From: Ophioderma brevispina
Taxonomy: Eukaryota > Echinodermata > Ophiuroidea > Amphilepidida > Ophiodermatidae
Reading direction: 5' to 3'
Length of the DNA stretch: 64,000 bases
Assembly: GCA_023653785.1 (NCBI GenBank)
Contig: JAMKCH010022271.1
Coordinates: 1 to 64,000, forward strand
The notes under the pieces: model-generated
Database searches by the model: none
The model's input: only the letters and a program-made list of their open reading frames with translations
Told to the model about the DNA's origin: nothing
In this document: positions 1 through 11,593 of the stretch, piece after piece
Layout of the letters: each line of letters starts with the position of its first letter
How positions within the stretch are numbered: the first letter of the stretch is position 1
Translations under genes and position numbers: made by a program

Positions 1-545
1 GATATGAATAATAATTAATTCAAATAATAATAAGAGGTCACTATAGCCTAATGAACAATTCATTTTTCCCTTGATCATCATTTAAAGTAATTATTATTAT
101 TATTATTATTATTATATTGCTATCCCGTGCCTTGGGGGAAATTTGCTTTTGTTATTCACTCATCTTGGCGTTAGGACGAAATATACCTTCCCCCTAACGC
201 CTCCCTTTGTATAACGGTTTAGTCCGTTTTGGATAACAAAAGAATATATTTATGCAAATGAAGGGTAATCCACTAGAATAACAAAGAATATGAATATTAA
301 TTAATTTAAATAACTATGAGAGCTCATTATAACCTATTGAATATTTAAACCTTCCCCCTAACTATCATAACTATCATGTTAGAGTTATTATTATTATTAT
401 TATTATTATTGTATTTTTTTTATGTACGTTAGGAGAAAGTTCGCTCTATATGCAAAGAATTTGTCGTTAGGGCGAAATTCTGTTTCTACCTAACGTCAAC
501 CCCTGGTTATCAGTTTTTTGGTGATATTGCGCTTTATTTCATTAA
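1..545. repeat. Two-copy tandem repeat (~290 bp unit) with ATT microsatellites
   Basis: Two diverged copies of one unit lie side by side, roughly 1-285 and 286-545. Each starts with a GATATGAATA or GAATATGAATA-like segment. Each then passes through an AATTAATTTAAATAA stretch, a GAGGTCACTATAGCC or GAGCTCATTATAACC segment, an (ATT)n run at about 96-114 or 386-410, and a GCGTTAGGACGAAAT-like segment. The function is unknown. It sits just upstream of the first recognised exon, so it is probably intronic. Confidence 0.6.
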
Positions 546-711
546 TTATATATTACGGAACATGTGCATATTTATGCTAATTATGCAAATTTATTTAAAA
601 TTCATGAAATTTGTACGAACTGTTTTATTACTAGTATTACTTCAACTGCAACATTCCTATCTGTATTCATTCCGACTTACTTGGCGTGATTAATTCTTTA
701 CTTGAACACAG

Positions 712-816
712 ATGCGTACAGTAGAACATGCTAACATTACTCGTTTTATCGGCGCATGCGTGGACCCGCCAGACGTTTGTGTTGTGACCGAATATTGTCC
801 TAAAGGGAGCTTGCAG
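712..816 (+). CDS. Receptor guanylate cyclase, kinase-homology-domain exon (N-lobe/hinge)
   Basis: This 105-bp exon reads without a break for 35 codons and is phase 0 at both ends. It is preceded by a TTACTTGAACACAG acceptor and followed by a GTTTGT donor. The peptide includes [16 protein letters not shown] and then [14 protein letters not shown]. This is the hallmark hinge segment of the kinase-homology domain of single-pass membrane guanylate cyclases (natriuretic-peptide-receptor class). In that family the domain sits inside the membrane and gates the cyclase domain. ATP-site residues of the earlier N-lobe would lie in exons upstream of the window. The next exon recognised is 37 kb downstream and begins about 25 residues later in the family alignment, so one short exon (the segment usually containing LDW) is missing or unrecognised between them. 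The exon shows no damage. Confidence 0.82.
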
Positions 817-2974
817 GTTTGTGATATTCATCGGGCTCACTATATTCCAAAAATTATTTTCCAATTTTGAAAATCTGAGGCTATTTCATCGTTTAAGAGT
901 TTTAAACTGCCCGTACTGTGGCCACAAACTAAAAAAATCAGTTAATTACTGTATTATATTGGTCAGCAGCTACGTCTGTCCCTAACTAGTATCAATTTTT
1001 GACATGACCAATAAGATAATTAGACCTAATTTTTAAACAAATTATATTAGTACATTTCCTCCTTCCTATTGAAGTATGTTAATTGTTTATTTTGGTATAC
1101 ACAAACAATGTGTACTCCATTTCACAACTTGATATTTTTCTAGCCCTTTTGTGAAATAACCTTTTGTAAATTAAATCAAAGGTTTTGTAGCAAGCTGAAA
1201 GGGAGTTCTTTTCAAACCTTCCTATATTTTCTTCTATGGTTTGAAAAGGCAAAACACCTTCTGCTAGTGATGACTTAAATAAACAAGGTCAGTTTTCCTT
1301 TCAATACTTTATCTCCCGGTATAATTACGTTCGGGTTTTTTTTTGTAAATTATTTTTCTTAGCTGACATTTAAAAAAAATAATAACCCTTTTCTATCTTT
1401 TCTAGCGTTAAAGATGTAGTTTACCACAGAAAATATTCAAATTCTATCGCTTCACTTTTTTAAAATCAACTTTAAAGGTTTAAATAGACCTGTTTTTATT
1501 TTTCTGAATTTAATTGTATGAATTCTTCTTCCCCTCATGATTGCTATATTCATCTAAGATATTACTTAGTAATCCATCTGTCAGCATCAATATTTGTAAA
1601 CATGACTACAAAAATAACAAACACAGTAGTATTGAGTTGTTGACCATCATGTGATTTTCAAAATCTGACAATAGAGCATAAAGAAATATGGTAGAGATAC
1701 CACTACAGTCAGCTTGCAGTCATCATTCTTGAAGTTTGGGGAAGAATTGCGGATGTCTTTCTATAGTTTGAAGGATGCTGAATCGAATTTTTGGGTCCAA
1801 CCTCTGGAAAATGTGGGGAATTTGGTAAAATAGGGAGGTAAAATTAATACAGCCTGGGTATATTTTGGTCAAATTGCGTTTATCCCTAACGGCCCCTAAC
1901 TGCTTCAAAACGCACCTACTGCCTTGGGTTAGTGAAAAATTGCTCCTAGATCTGACAACAAAAATACCGCTGCCTCACTTTTTGCGGTGATTGTCAGATT
2001 TTCCTCCCGGAAAGTCAGGGACAAACACCAATATATTGATCTCGTAATTGGGATTGAGAAAAGGGTGTAGTTTGTCTAGGTTTTGACCTTTTGTTTGATG
2101 TAGTCAAATTGTTCGTCTTGGCTTATTTTACAATGTTTGGTATTTGGTTGCATAATTAGAGCATTTAACAGTCTATATGGTCCATAGGGGTTACTAAATT
2201 GATCTAAAATGTATACAGAGCTGTCTCAGGAAGAGTTAAAATTCAGATCCTGTATTTTCGAATTTTGCTCTTTTGGCCTATTTAGATGCTATTTAGATGG
2301 TTTTTAAACTGAAATGAACTGACCAGCGCAATAATTTGACACCAGTTTCAACAAAATCTGAGCATTGTTTAATTGCCCCCCAGGATGAGCTTAAACTTTA
2401 TTAGAGCTGTAACTAAGGGTCAGAACCTAAACAAACCATACTCTTTTTTAATCCTTATAACGGGACAAATATATTGGTGTACATTTAAGCACAATTTGAC
2501 TTGATTTCAAATTTACCCTTGTACTAGTTTTACCACCCTATTTTGTTAAAAGAATCGCACCTGGTACTATGAACGTTTGTGTGCATAGGTATCGCATTTA
2601 TTTTTTCACACACTTCAACATCAATCTGTTTTCACCACAACTACAAAGCATTTGATAAACACAGACTTCTCAAATATTTTACATAACACTCTACTATTGA
2701 CTATTTTAAGCATCAAGCAGAAACCATTGTTTCTGAATAGTTGATTGTTCATAAAGTGTGGAATGTGATTCACTGCATTTTATCTGATTCGACGATTTTC
2801 CACATTGGAAACTTTTCAATCTAACTATAAGCCTAAAAGATAAAACTGGATTACCTGGTATTACACCACTTTAACTTTAAAATAGCAGAATAAGCACAAC
2901 ATTTACAACATGAGAAGAAACAGCAATTATATCTGCTTAGAATCGCAAAAGTTTGGGTAGCAAAAAGGGGACAG
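817..2974. other. Intron start; dispersed repeat fragments only
   Basis: No coding signal was recognised. About 1780-1880 is a reverse-complement relative of the segment at 30240-30300 and 30475-30520 (a GAGGTTGGACCCAAAA-like sequence). About 2440-2560 is a same-strand relative of 30360-30470 (sharing TACATTTAA-ACAATTTGACTTGATTTC). These are fragments of one dispersed repeat family. The remaining sequence is plain AT-rich intron. Confidence 0.5.
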
Positions 2975-3865
2975 TTCGATATTCCGACGTGTCATTGCTC
3001 CGAAAGTTTTTTTCTCAGAACGGTCATTACTCCGAACACACTGTTCTATGGAAGCTCATAATTCCGAAAGGTTTTTGTTCCGAAGGTCATTATCCGAGTT
3101 CTTCGCCGCAGGGTCGTTTCTCTCCAAAATAAAGATCATTCTCCCGAAGGTTTTTCCTCCGATCGATTATTATCTGAAGGGTCAATTGCTCCGAAGATTT
3201 TTAATTTCCGAAGGGTCTTTATTCCGAAAATGGAAATAAGGGTGCTAAATCAATCCAAAGTTATTTGATCCGAAGGGTGTTACAACTTTTACCTCCGAGG
3301 TCATTACTCCGAAGGTCGTTTCTTCCGCATTTCCGAATATATCGACCTTTCGGATAAAAACCTTTCGGAGTAAAAACTTTTATTTTTATTTTATAGGAAT
3401 ATTTAACTCCAAAAGGTCTTACTCCGAAGCTCATTACTTCGAAAGGTCGTTCTCTCTTCTCTTTCGCCGAATTTTCGGATATCGACCTTTCCGAATAAAA
3501 ACCTTTCGGAGTAAAAAACTTTTTTTTATTTCATAGGATATTTACTCCGAAAGGTCATTACTCCGAAAGGTCGTTTCTCCGAATTTTTGGTATATCGACC
3601 TTTCGAACTAAAAACCTTTCGGATTATAAACCATAATTTATTCGGAAGGGTCATTGCTCCGAAAGGTCGTTTATTTGAAAGGTCGTTTCTCAGAAAACTT
3701 GCGGAATGAAAACCTGAATTTCAATGACTTTTCCCCGATTTGGAATATTCCAATGCTTTCCCCGTTTACGAAATATCTTTGCCTTTCTGCAATAATGGAC
3801 CTTCGGAGTGTGGACCTTTCCGTATTGATGCACATTTCAAAGCCAAGAACGTTAACATGATACAC
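2975..3865 (-). repeat. Degenerate TCCGAAAGGT / ACCTTTCGGA array
   Basis: The stretch is packed with variants of ACTCCGAAAGGT and its complement, spaced by CATTACTCC, CGTTTCTCCGAA and TTTTTATTTCATAGGA segments. A unit of about 120 bp can be followed from about 3350 to 3660. It is the reverse complement of the cleaner array at 29395-30018, but shows more indels and substitutions. Short open frames here are by-products of the repeat. Confidence 0.75.
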
Positions 3866-4690
3866 TTGTTTCCATTGATAATGAGCCCCTAGCTCATTGG
3901 TTACATTCTTTCTTTTCGTTCCTCCTTTCTGTCCTCCCTTTTCCTCCCCTCCCTCGTTTCTTTATGAGATAATTTTCTCCTCTTTTTGCTAATCTTTATC
4001 TTTCTGTGAATTTTCTTGTTTTTCTTCTACAATTTGATTTTTTTGCTTGTCCTTTATGAATATTTTTGTTCTCTTCGTTCCTATCCGGTTTTCTTCGTTC
4101 CAACCTTTCCTTCTTTTTCATTTATCTTTCCTCCATTTTTTTATTTTCCTGCTGTCTTTCTTTTCCTTATATCCTTTCATTCTTCTTTTCTTTTCGTTTT
4201 CATTTCCTCTTGTTTTTCAACCTTTTTCCCACCCTTTCACTCTTCTTCACTTCCTATCTTTTTGTCTGACTGTTCTTACGCCCTTTTTCTGTCTCTCTTT
4301 GTGTTTGTATTTCAGTCTCTATTTCCACTTTTTTCTGTCTCATTTTGTCTGTTTGTCTCCCTCTATATGGGTTCTCGGTCTTTGATTCGCTTTTATTCCG
4401 TGGTCGTTGTTTCTTTCTTTTTTTTATCCTTCTTGCTTTCTATCTTACAGTGTCTTTCTGTGTTTGTCTTCGTCTCTCTTCCTCAGTCTTTCGTTCTCGG
4501 ATTTGTCTTTCTTTCTACTTTGACCTTTATTCCTTTCTTGGTTTTTCTCGTTTCCTTTCCTTTCTGTCCTTGTTTCATTTTACCTTCCTTTTCCTGTCTT
4601 CTTATTTAGTTTCTTTTCTTTCTGTCTTCCTGGTTTTATACTTTAATTCTCTTTTTCTTTCAGCTAACTGTTTTCACTCTTCGGTTTTGT
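3866..4690. repeat. Polypyrimidine (C/T-rich) low-complexity tract
   Basis: About 800 bases of the + strand are almost entirely T and C, made of TTTCTTTCTTTTC, TCCTCCCTTTTCC and similar blocks. The long open frames across it, up to about 197 codons of Phe, Leu, Ser and Pro, follow from the lack of purines and so of stop codons. They are not a gene. A shorter tract of the same kind lies at about 35705-35815. Confidence 0.8.
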
Positions 4691-4790
4691 TACCCTTTCT
4701 AGAAGGCGCTATATCAAATGCCGTTTGTATTGTCTTGTATTGTATTATATTGTATTCTGCATGGTAACAAACGTCACTTTAAAGAAAAAA

Positions 4791-5760
4791 AGGCCCGTAA
4801 TTCCAGAAACCTATTTAGCTAAACTTGATTTATCTAAATCGCCGTCACTCTAAATTTCGTTTAAGTAAAACGTGTTTTGAATAATTTTTAACTATTTGCT
4901 TACTTAAAAGCAATAATGGCACATTTTTGAGAGTGCCCAATTTTTCAAATTTTTTGATTTTTTTTGCATCTGTTTGTCTAGTAAACTATGGCTGTGAACG
5001 CAGTCCTCAAATCTTATTTTGTCACAAAACACGCGTATTTTGCAATAGAATCGCGATTCTCCCGATTGTAATTTACAACGACATACTTAGAAACGCCAAT
5101 TTATGCTCGTCCATGATGAAACAGTGCACCTAATGAAATGACCTCTAACTTGACTTTACCTGAACCGACGGACAACTAATGAATAGCGTAGACACGTACA
5201 AAGCTCAATTTCACGGCTCATTTCATATTGAAAGGACGTGTACATCACCCGTTGGACTTATTATTGAGATCTCCGCATTTGTCCACACATTTCCTTGTTT
5301 TGCGATACATAGAGAATTGCGAGCTTTACCAAACACCACTGCAACTGTGCAAAAATATCAATATATAATTGGAAACTTGGCTTTAAACAGAATCCTTAAA
5401 CATGAGTAACACGTCCGTTTTTTAATGAGCTAACTTGAAGTGTATAAAAAAAAAAAAGCCCAATTGTTGTTTTAATGGTTGAAAAGTCGCGCACTAATGT
5501 AATCATGGCTTTCCAGTATAGTGTTTTTAATTAGGCGGCTACGCCAACTGGTCGGAACATAGGCACCATTTCTGTTGTCATTGGAGAGTGGCAATGCCTT
5601 GACGACAACAACCACTAAAACACTTCTTAAACTAGCGCCCGTTAGTTTTAAATTTCGATGCATTTTGGCAAAGTTAAATTACGTTTAACCTTAACCTCTT
5701 TCCTGCATGGAGTACGTTTATCTCACAACATATACACGTTTGGCTTAGCTAAAGCGGCAC
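4791..5760. mobile_element. Long-form copy of the GGCCCGTATTCC inverted-repeat element
   Basis: The left end, GGCCCGTAATTCCAGAAACC, and the following TTTAGCTAAAC, AAATCGCCGT and GTTTAAGTAAAACG segments match the MITE at 6617-6836. Other copies start near 10815, 13265, 22347 and 24895. The interior, with GACGCTAACTTGAGTGTAT-like and TAATCATGGCTTTCC-like segments, is also shared with 10930-11060, 13400-13510 and 27670-27790. The right end near 5745-5760 is poorly conserved. No transposase frame is visible, so it is non-autonomous. Confidence 0.55.
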
Positions 5761-6616
5761 TGGCACATTTTCACACAATATGAAATTTTCTTCAAGTTTG
5801 CTCTCAAATAATAGTCCTAGGCCATTGGAAAAAGAGAATATATTTTAAACATAAAAATACATACCTCAAACAGATAGCTCACCTTGATATGAGGATAAAG
5901 ATATCCAGGTAATTTTGTAGCTACCTTTTAAGTTTTCCATAACTTTAATCACAAAATGTGTATATTACATGAATATTTTGACTCGTTACTCACGGTTGAT
6001 ATTAAAACCACAAGGTTATGACCGGTCAAACGGTGTGCATAGCGTGGAAACATGCATACGGCGTGCGTGTTCTTGTGTTAACGCCTTTTTCGTCGTCTGC
6101 TGAATTTCGCGTCGCCGGCGAGCTAATTACAAAATCGTTCCGTTACCCATAAGGAAGCTGATTGGTCTTAATCATTTTGGTTAGGCTTTTGTATATAAAA
6201 GCGTTGCAACCATGCAAAAATATCGATTTTGAAAATCTTGAGGGCGCACTATTTTTCAAATGTGGCCGTGTCTCTTTAAATCACGCTAAACACTTTTTTT
6301 TGGAATACCCCTAACAATGTAAAATAACAATTGTAAACAGTTTTCTAACAGTGTACTGGGTCAAGAATCAGATGGTGTGTACACAGATTGAACTATAATG
6401 ACCACATAGTGACCTTTATCCCATTTTTTTTCAAATTCTTCATTTTACTTAGGTCCTACGACCATCACAAGTTTTCACAAACCATTTTCTTCAAGCATAA
6501 TGGGTATACATGGATTGACATGGATTGGACCTAATGACCCTACATGACTTTTTGGTAAAATACATTTTAATGCTTTAAATAATAAAAGCCAAACGCCAAT
6601 TTCCCTTAATCACCTG
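5761..6616. other. Intron; fragment of a dispersed repeat
   Basis: Nothing coding was recognised. The part at about 6185-6300 is the reverse complement of 21060-21150 and 23770-23850; all three share a GCAACCATGCAAAAATAT-like segment and a GAGGGCGCACTATTTTTC-like segment. The rest is unremarkable AT-rich sequence. Confidence 0.45.
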
Positions 6617-6836
6617 GGCCCGTATTCCAAAATTGGTTTATCTAAACGAGATTTAACTTAAAATCGCCGTAATTTCAAATTGCGTTTAATCAAACGGCGT
6701 TTAAATTTTGTAACTATTTCTTCGCGTAGTAACATTTATTTCTGGAATTGTTTTTTATTTAGCGATACGTTTTTATCTCACATAAACGTTCGTTTAGCTT
6801 AAAATCGCGCTAACACCTTTTTGGAATATACGGGCC
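6617..6836. mobile_element. 220-bp MITE with GGCCCGTATTCCAAAA terminal inverted repeats
   Basis: The left end is GGCCCGTATTCCAAAATTGG and the right end is TTTTTGGAATATACGGGCC, which form an inverted pair. Subterminal sequences TTTATCTAAACGAGATTTAACTT and TTCGTTTAGCTTAAAATCGCGC are also inverted. The element is too short to encode a transposase. It is the best-bounded copy of a family seen at several other places in the window. Confidence 0.75.
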
Positions 6837-6848
6837 ATTGTAGCTATT

Positions 6849-9800
6849 TAGACGACCGGCCAAAGGACCAACTATGACCTTTTGACGGCGTTGTTTGTTA
6901 CAAAGGTCCAACCTAGTGGATTAATACCACCATGGGATGTACATCAACGTATGGGGTGTTGGCCCTTCTACATTTTTTATTTTAGGGTAAAAAATGGCCA
7001 AAAAGGGTCAAACTTGTCCAACCAAAGGGTAATCAGTCGAAATGCATTCCTTTTTCAAATAATCGATCAGAACATGTCCAATTTACCTTCAAAAGAGTAA
7101 TATTTAAGTGGAAATATGGAAGTCATTCCCAATTATAAATCTTGGGGTCAAAAATGGCCAAAAAAGGTCAATGTCCAAAATAGGTAAATCGGTCAAAATA
7201 CACCTTTCTTAAATAATCGATCAGGGGGGGGGGGGGGGGGGGGGGGGGGGAAAAAAAAAAAACCAGTCTATTCCCTTCAAAGGAGTCATAGGTTAAGTGA
7301 TAAATGGAAACCATTCCGATTTATAGATTTTGGGCTAAAATTAGCCAAAATGGATACCTCAGCCCAATACCTTCGTTTCACAAACATTGTCAAGGAAACA
7401 GTTGTAGTTATATCGCAAGGGAACGTTAAAATTTAGTAGCTTAGCGTTGCTTGTCATCTCGTTTTCATATTTTTAGATCAAAATGACCAAAATCAAAATT
7501 GTTCCAAAATGGTCAAATAACTTAAATCAAAAGTGTCATACTAGGTGAATAGAAAAGCTAGTTGGCTTATTTGGGCAGTTTTTTGGTTTGAAATGGCCAA
7601 ATCCATTTTAATACTCTCTTTTAAAAGTATGTCATATAAGTGTTTTGGCCTTTTCATCAGGTGAAAAGTGCCAAGCTTTTAACTTATAGATTTCTGTTCT
7701 GCGTCAAAATGGACCAATTTCATCCAAAAAACTGATCAAAAACAACTAAAATGGGGAAATAACGAAACGTATCACTTTTCCTTATACTCCTGACATTATG
7801 TCTTCTCTTTTTCACACATGGTCACAAGAAATATGGCGTTACATTCCCACGGAATATAAAGTAACATGGTATAGACTTGCAAGCCAGTCATAGATTTTGG
7901 AGTCGAATGGGACATAAATTTTAAATTTCCCAAAAATTTATCAAATCAACTAACTGGGAACCAATTGATAAAACGTTTGACTTTGTCCGCTTTTAAATAT
8001 TACCTTGAATTTTCTATAGATTTTCTTTGAATATTTAAAATAGTTTGTTAGGGCCAGGGAATTGATTTTTCTCGCTCCGGATTTAATTAAATGGACCTTT
8101 ATACAGCTAATTACTTTTTTCATTTAATGCTTTTTACACTACACTTAATTTTAACATAATATTTCTAGGGCTCGCCGAAACTTATATATTTAATAAAAAA
8201 AATAATCAGTACTCACATACTTAAGTTCTTTGAACTTATTCGCATTCTATCACACAGAGGACACATACCATGGTAAAATTAGTTTTATACCTTGATTTTT
8301 ATCATGCAAATTGATATTTCTCCTCTATATCTTGTTCTCATTGGCAATTGTGAATAATTTTATTCACAAGAAATTTATTCTAGGCTACTCATCAGGCTTT
8401 TTGTTTCGTTTATTCTTATTTGTTATACACATGATCTCATCAAGGGTCTGAGGATCGGCTGCATCTTTTTAATTTGGGGGACCTGAAAGTTTTTTTGATC
8501 ACTATTAACAGCTAAAAAGAAATCCATTCAGCTTGTCCCGTTCTGGGTCGATCACAGCACAGTGTCTGTGGTGGGATTTAAAGCATTAATAATGAATAGG
8601 CCTAATGCACAAGAACCGAACCATGTAGGAGAAGTGACATATTTGGAATCATAACAACCATAATGCAATATGCCACCCAACTTGGGCATTTGACTGTTTT
8701 TAATTAACCATTTTTTTCGGGTTCTTTTTTACCACTGATCATTCTGACCTAGTTGATTAAACCTAACAATATTAAAATAAATATTCAACTTGCGATTAGA
8801 ATATTAATGATGCAGTTGCAATAAGTCAAATTGGGAGATTTTTTCCCCTCAATATAATTATACATTACTCTCGTCTTACCAAGGATTGGATTTATCCCCG
8901 CCCCCCTCCCCCCCCCGTGAACTTTCTTCCGGTTCGCTACAATTTTAGGTAATCATTCTCCTCAATCCTGTCTTCCTGGTCATTTATTGAAGCGAGAAAA
9001 GGTAAGAAGTACTTTCCCAGTCGTTTAGGATGCCGTCAAAGGCGAAGGGAAAGGGGTTGTTTTGCTTTTTTGCAAATATTATGCACCATTAACCTAAAAC
9101 TCTAAGTTTATAGAAAACTAGTCATTTGTCATCTTTAGAGCTGAAAACCCCATGAAAATCCAAATTCCTACCTTTTTAGCGCACGCTTGATTTCGCCTAT
9201 AATTTTCGGGGAAATCCCAATTCGGGACCAAATTTGCAGACTCGCGGACTTGATGACGTCATCTGACGCCATACGAGGTATGGTTGGTACTTATTTTGGC
9301 ATCACAATGAAAGGAGGAGGACCATAGCTTCCACTGAAAACAAAATCATAAGCATCAGTGTCTTTATAGATGCAATTCTTAGTATTTTTTTCATTCGTGT
9401 TCATGAACTATGATAACCGTAAAGAGGGCAATTGATAATAACATTAAAACAACTTTTGTTTCTTTGCAATTTCTGGCTCCCTAAGAAAAGTTATTATAAT
9501 GGCCAACTCATTGTCAAACTTTAATTACTCTGTGCTGTGAACTCTAGCCTTGACTAACAATTTTGACAATAGGGCAATAGAGCTAATTTACCCATTTGTG
9601 GTAAATTTCCATCAAATCTGAGAATTGGAATATCCAATACCCAAATTTACTGAGGGATGTAAATTTAATGGATAACAATAAACCTTAAGGACAATTATTG
9701 TTGCATTCATTACATTTATCAATCATAGTTTAAGTTGATATTTTCTGACCACATTGACCATAAATCTTGAGATTCCCCCCTCCAATCTTGAGTTCATTTT

Positions 9801-10734
9801 GATCCTCAGCCCAATGTGACTCTAAAATGAGTAAATTGGAATACATATCAATGTATCCACCTAATTATATTCCCTTGTGTATTTTAGAAAAGGGACAATT
9901 ATGACTGTTTACCATATTTTGAAAATTTTTACTCTTTTGGACATTTTAACCCCAAAATGTGTTCATTGAAAAGGCTAGCACTTCATTTACTTAATCATTG
10001 TCCCTTGGAAGTAAATGAATTATGTTCCATTTAGCTATTTTGAGAAAAGAGTGTTATGACTAATTTATTAGTTTTGGACAAATTTGAACTTGTTTGGCCA
10101 TTTTGACCCAACAACATGTCAATTGAAATGGCTACTACTCTTTTCAGTTAATTATAGTTCTTTGGGAAGAAACTTTACATATTCCCATTATGATTGTTGA
10201 GAAGGAGGGCATTTTGACTCATTTATGGATTTTTTGGACAATTTTGATGGTTTTTGGCCAATTTGACCCCAGAATATGTAAATTGAAATGGCTAGCACTC
10301 AATCCGCTCATTTGTGTTCCCTTGGGATGTACACGCACATGTTCTGACGAAAGAGTTTGAGAAAAGAAGGCAATATGATTGATTTATCTATTTTTGGACT
10401 ATTTTGACCTTTTTTGGCCATTTTGACCCCAAAATTTATAAATTGGAATGACTTCCATTATATTCACTTAAATATTATTCCTTTGAAGGTTAATGGACAT
10501 GTTATGAGAGATTATTTGAAGAAAGGAATGCATTTCGACTGATTTACCTATTTTTGGACATTTTTTACCTTTTTGGCCATTTTTTACCCTAAAATTAAAA
10601 AATTAGAATGGCCAACACCCCATACGCTATTGTATGTCCCATGAGGATGCAAATCCACATGGTTGGATGTTTGTAACAAATTACGCCGTCAAAACTTTTT
10701 CTGAGCACTTTTTGCTGTAATGGCCGGCAGTCTA
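6849..10734. mobile_element. Foldback-like element 1 with tandem-repeat arms
   Basis: The outer ends, TAGACGACCGGCC on the left and GGCCGGCAGTCTA on the right, form inverted termini. The left arm (about 6860-7920) and right arm (about 9890-10720) are reverse complements. In the right arm a block of the type TTTTTGGCCATTTTGACCCC recurs at about 9940, 10102, 10257, 10416 and 10575, so the arm is an array of units about 160 bp long. The centre has no convincing gene. This layout resembles foldback elements known in animals, which are non-autonomous DNA transposons with long, internally repetitive inverted arms. The family assignment is inferred. Confidence 0.7.
7225..7262. repeat. Homopolymer run G(25+) followed by A(12)
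   Basis: A run of more than 20 guanines is followed directly by a run of adenines, inside the left arm of foldback element 1. The matching right-arm position at 10440-10500 has no such run. It may be a sequencing or polishing artefact. Confidence 0.7.
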
Positions 10735-11593
10735 ATCAGAAGTTGCGCAGCTTGGTTCACCGATTGTTCAACCTAAGTTGTTTATTTCTTTTTCTTTTCT
10801 TTTCTTTTTTCTGCTTTCAAAACTTGTTTAGCTAAACACGATTTTAGCTTAAAATCGCTGTAATTTAAAATTGCGTTTAAGCAAAACGCGTTTAAATATT
10901 TTTAACGATATGCTTGCTTTAACAGAAGCTTTAAAAATACGAGTAACACCATCGTTATTTAAAGACGCTAACTTGAGTGTATAAAAGGCCCTATTGTGTT
11001 TTAATGGTTGAGCGCACTAAGTGTATCATGGCTTTCCGTAGCGTTTAAAGTGATACACCAACTGGGCAAGAATGATGCACCATTGCTGTTGTCAATTGCA
11101 CAGTGCACTTGTAGTACATGTGGAACTGTATTTTTGTGAAAATTTCATATACAATCTTGCAACCAAGGTTTTTCTAAATCAAAATTGTATGAGGATTCCA
11201 AAAATCATGGGTGTCATTTTTTTAAAAATGTGTTCTTGGGTGTATTCTAGGGGGAAAGGTTTATACAGGGGTCAAAATATAAAAGGGGCCAAAATGTGTT
11301 TTAAAGTATACCATCATGTTCAGTACCTTTCAAGGATTACAGAAAGGTATAGTTTGCCCTATCTGAGGGTTATAGAGAAAGCGTTGCAGACATTTGTAAC
11401 ACATCTCAAGTACAAAGGTTTGAGTGATTAAATATGTTGACAGACTGACAGGAACCCCTGAAACGTGATTCTTAAGTGCAGCAAATGGTTTCTTAAGGAG
11501 GGGGGGGCAAGACAAAGTTTGTACAGGGGTCAAATTTTTAAATTGATCCAATCATGTTGAAAAGTATACCATGTTATTTGTCTAAACACAAGG
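9279..11593 (+). repeat. Tandem duplication A, unit 1 (~2.3 kb)
   Basis: This unit is followed at once by a second copy (11594-14077). Both run from GGTACTTATTTTGGCATCA, through AGGAGGACCATAGC and the foldback right arm, to TACCATGTTATTTGTCTAA-ACAAGG. The copies differ mainly by one- to few-base indels, often in homopolymers. No gene is recognised in either copy. Confidence 0.8.

Noticed and set aside
4016..4609. 197-codon open frame, the longest in the window
   Set aside because: It lies in a C/T-only tract, where stop codons on this strand are nearly impossible; the product is Phe/Leu/Ser/Pro low complexity.
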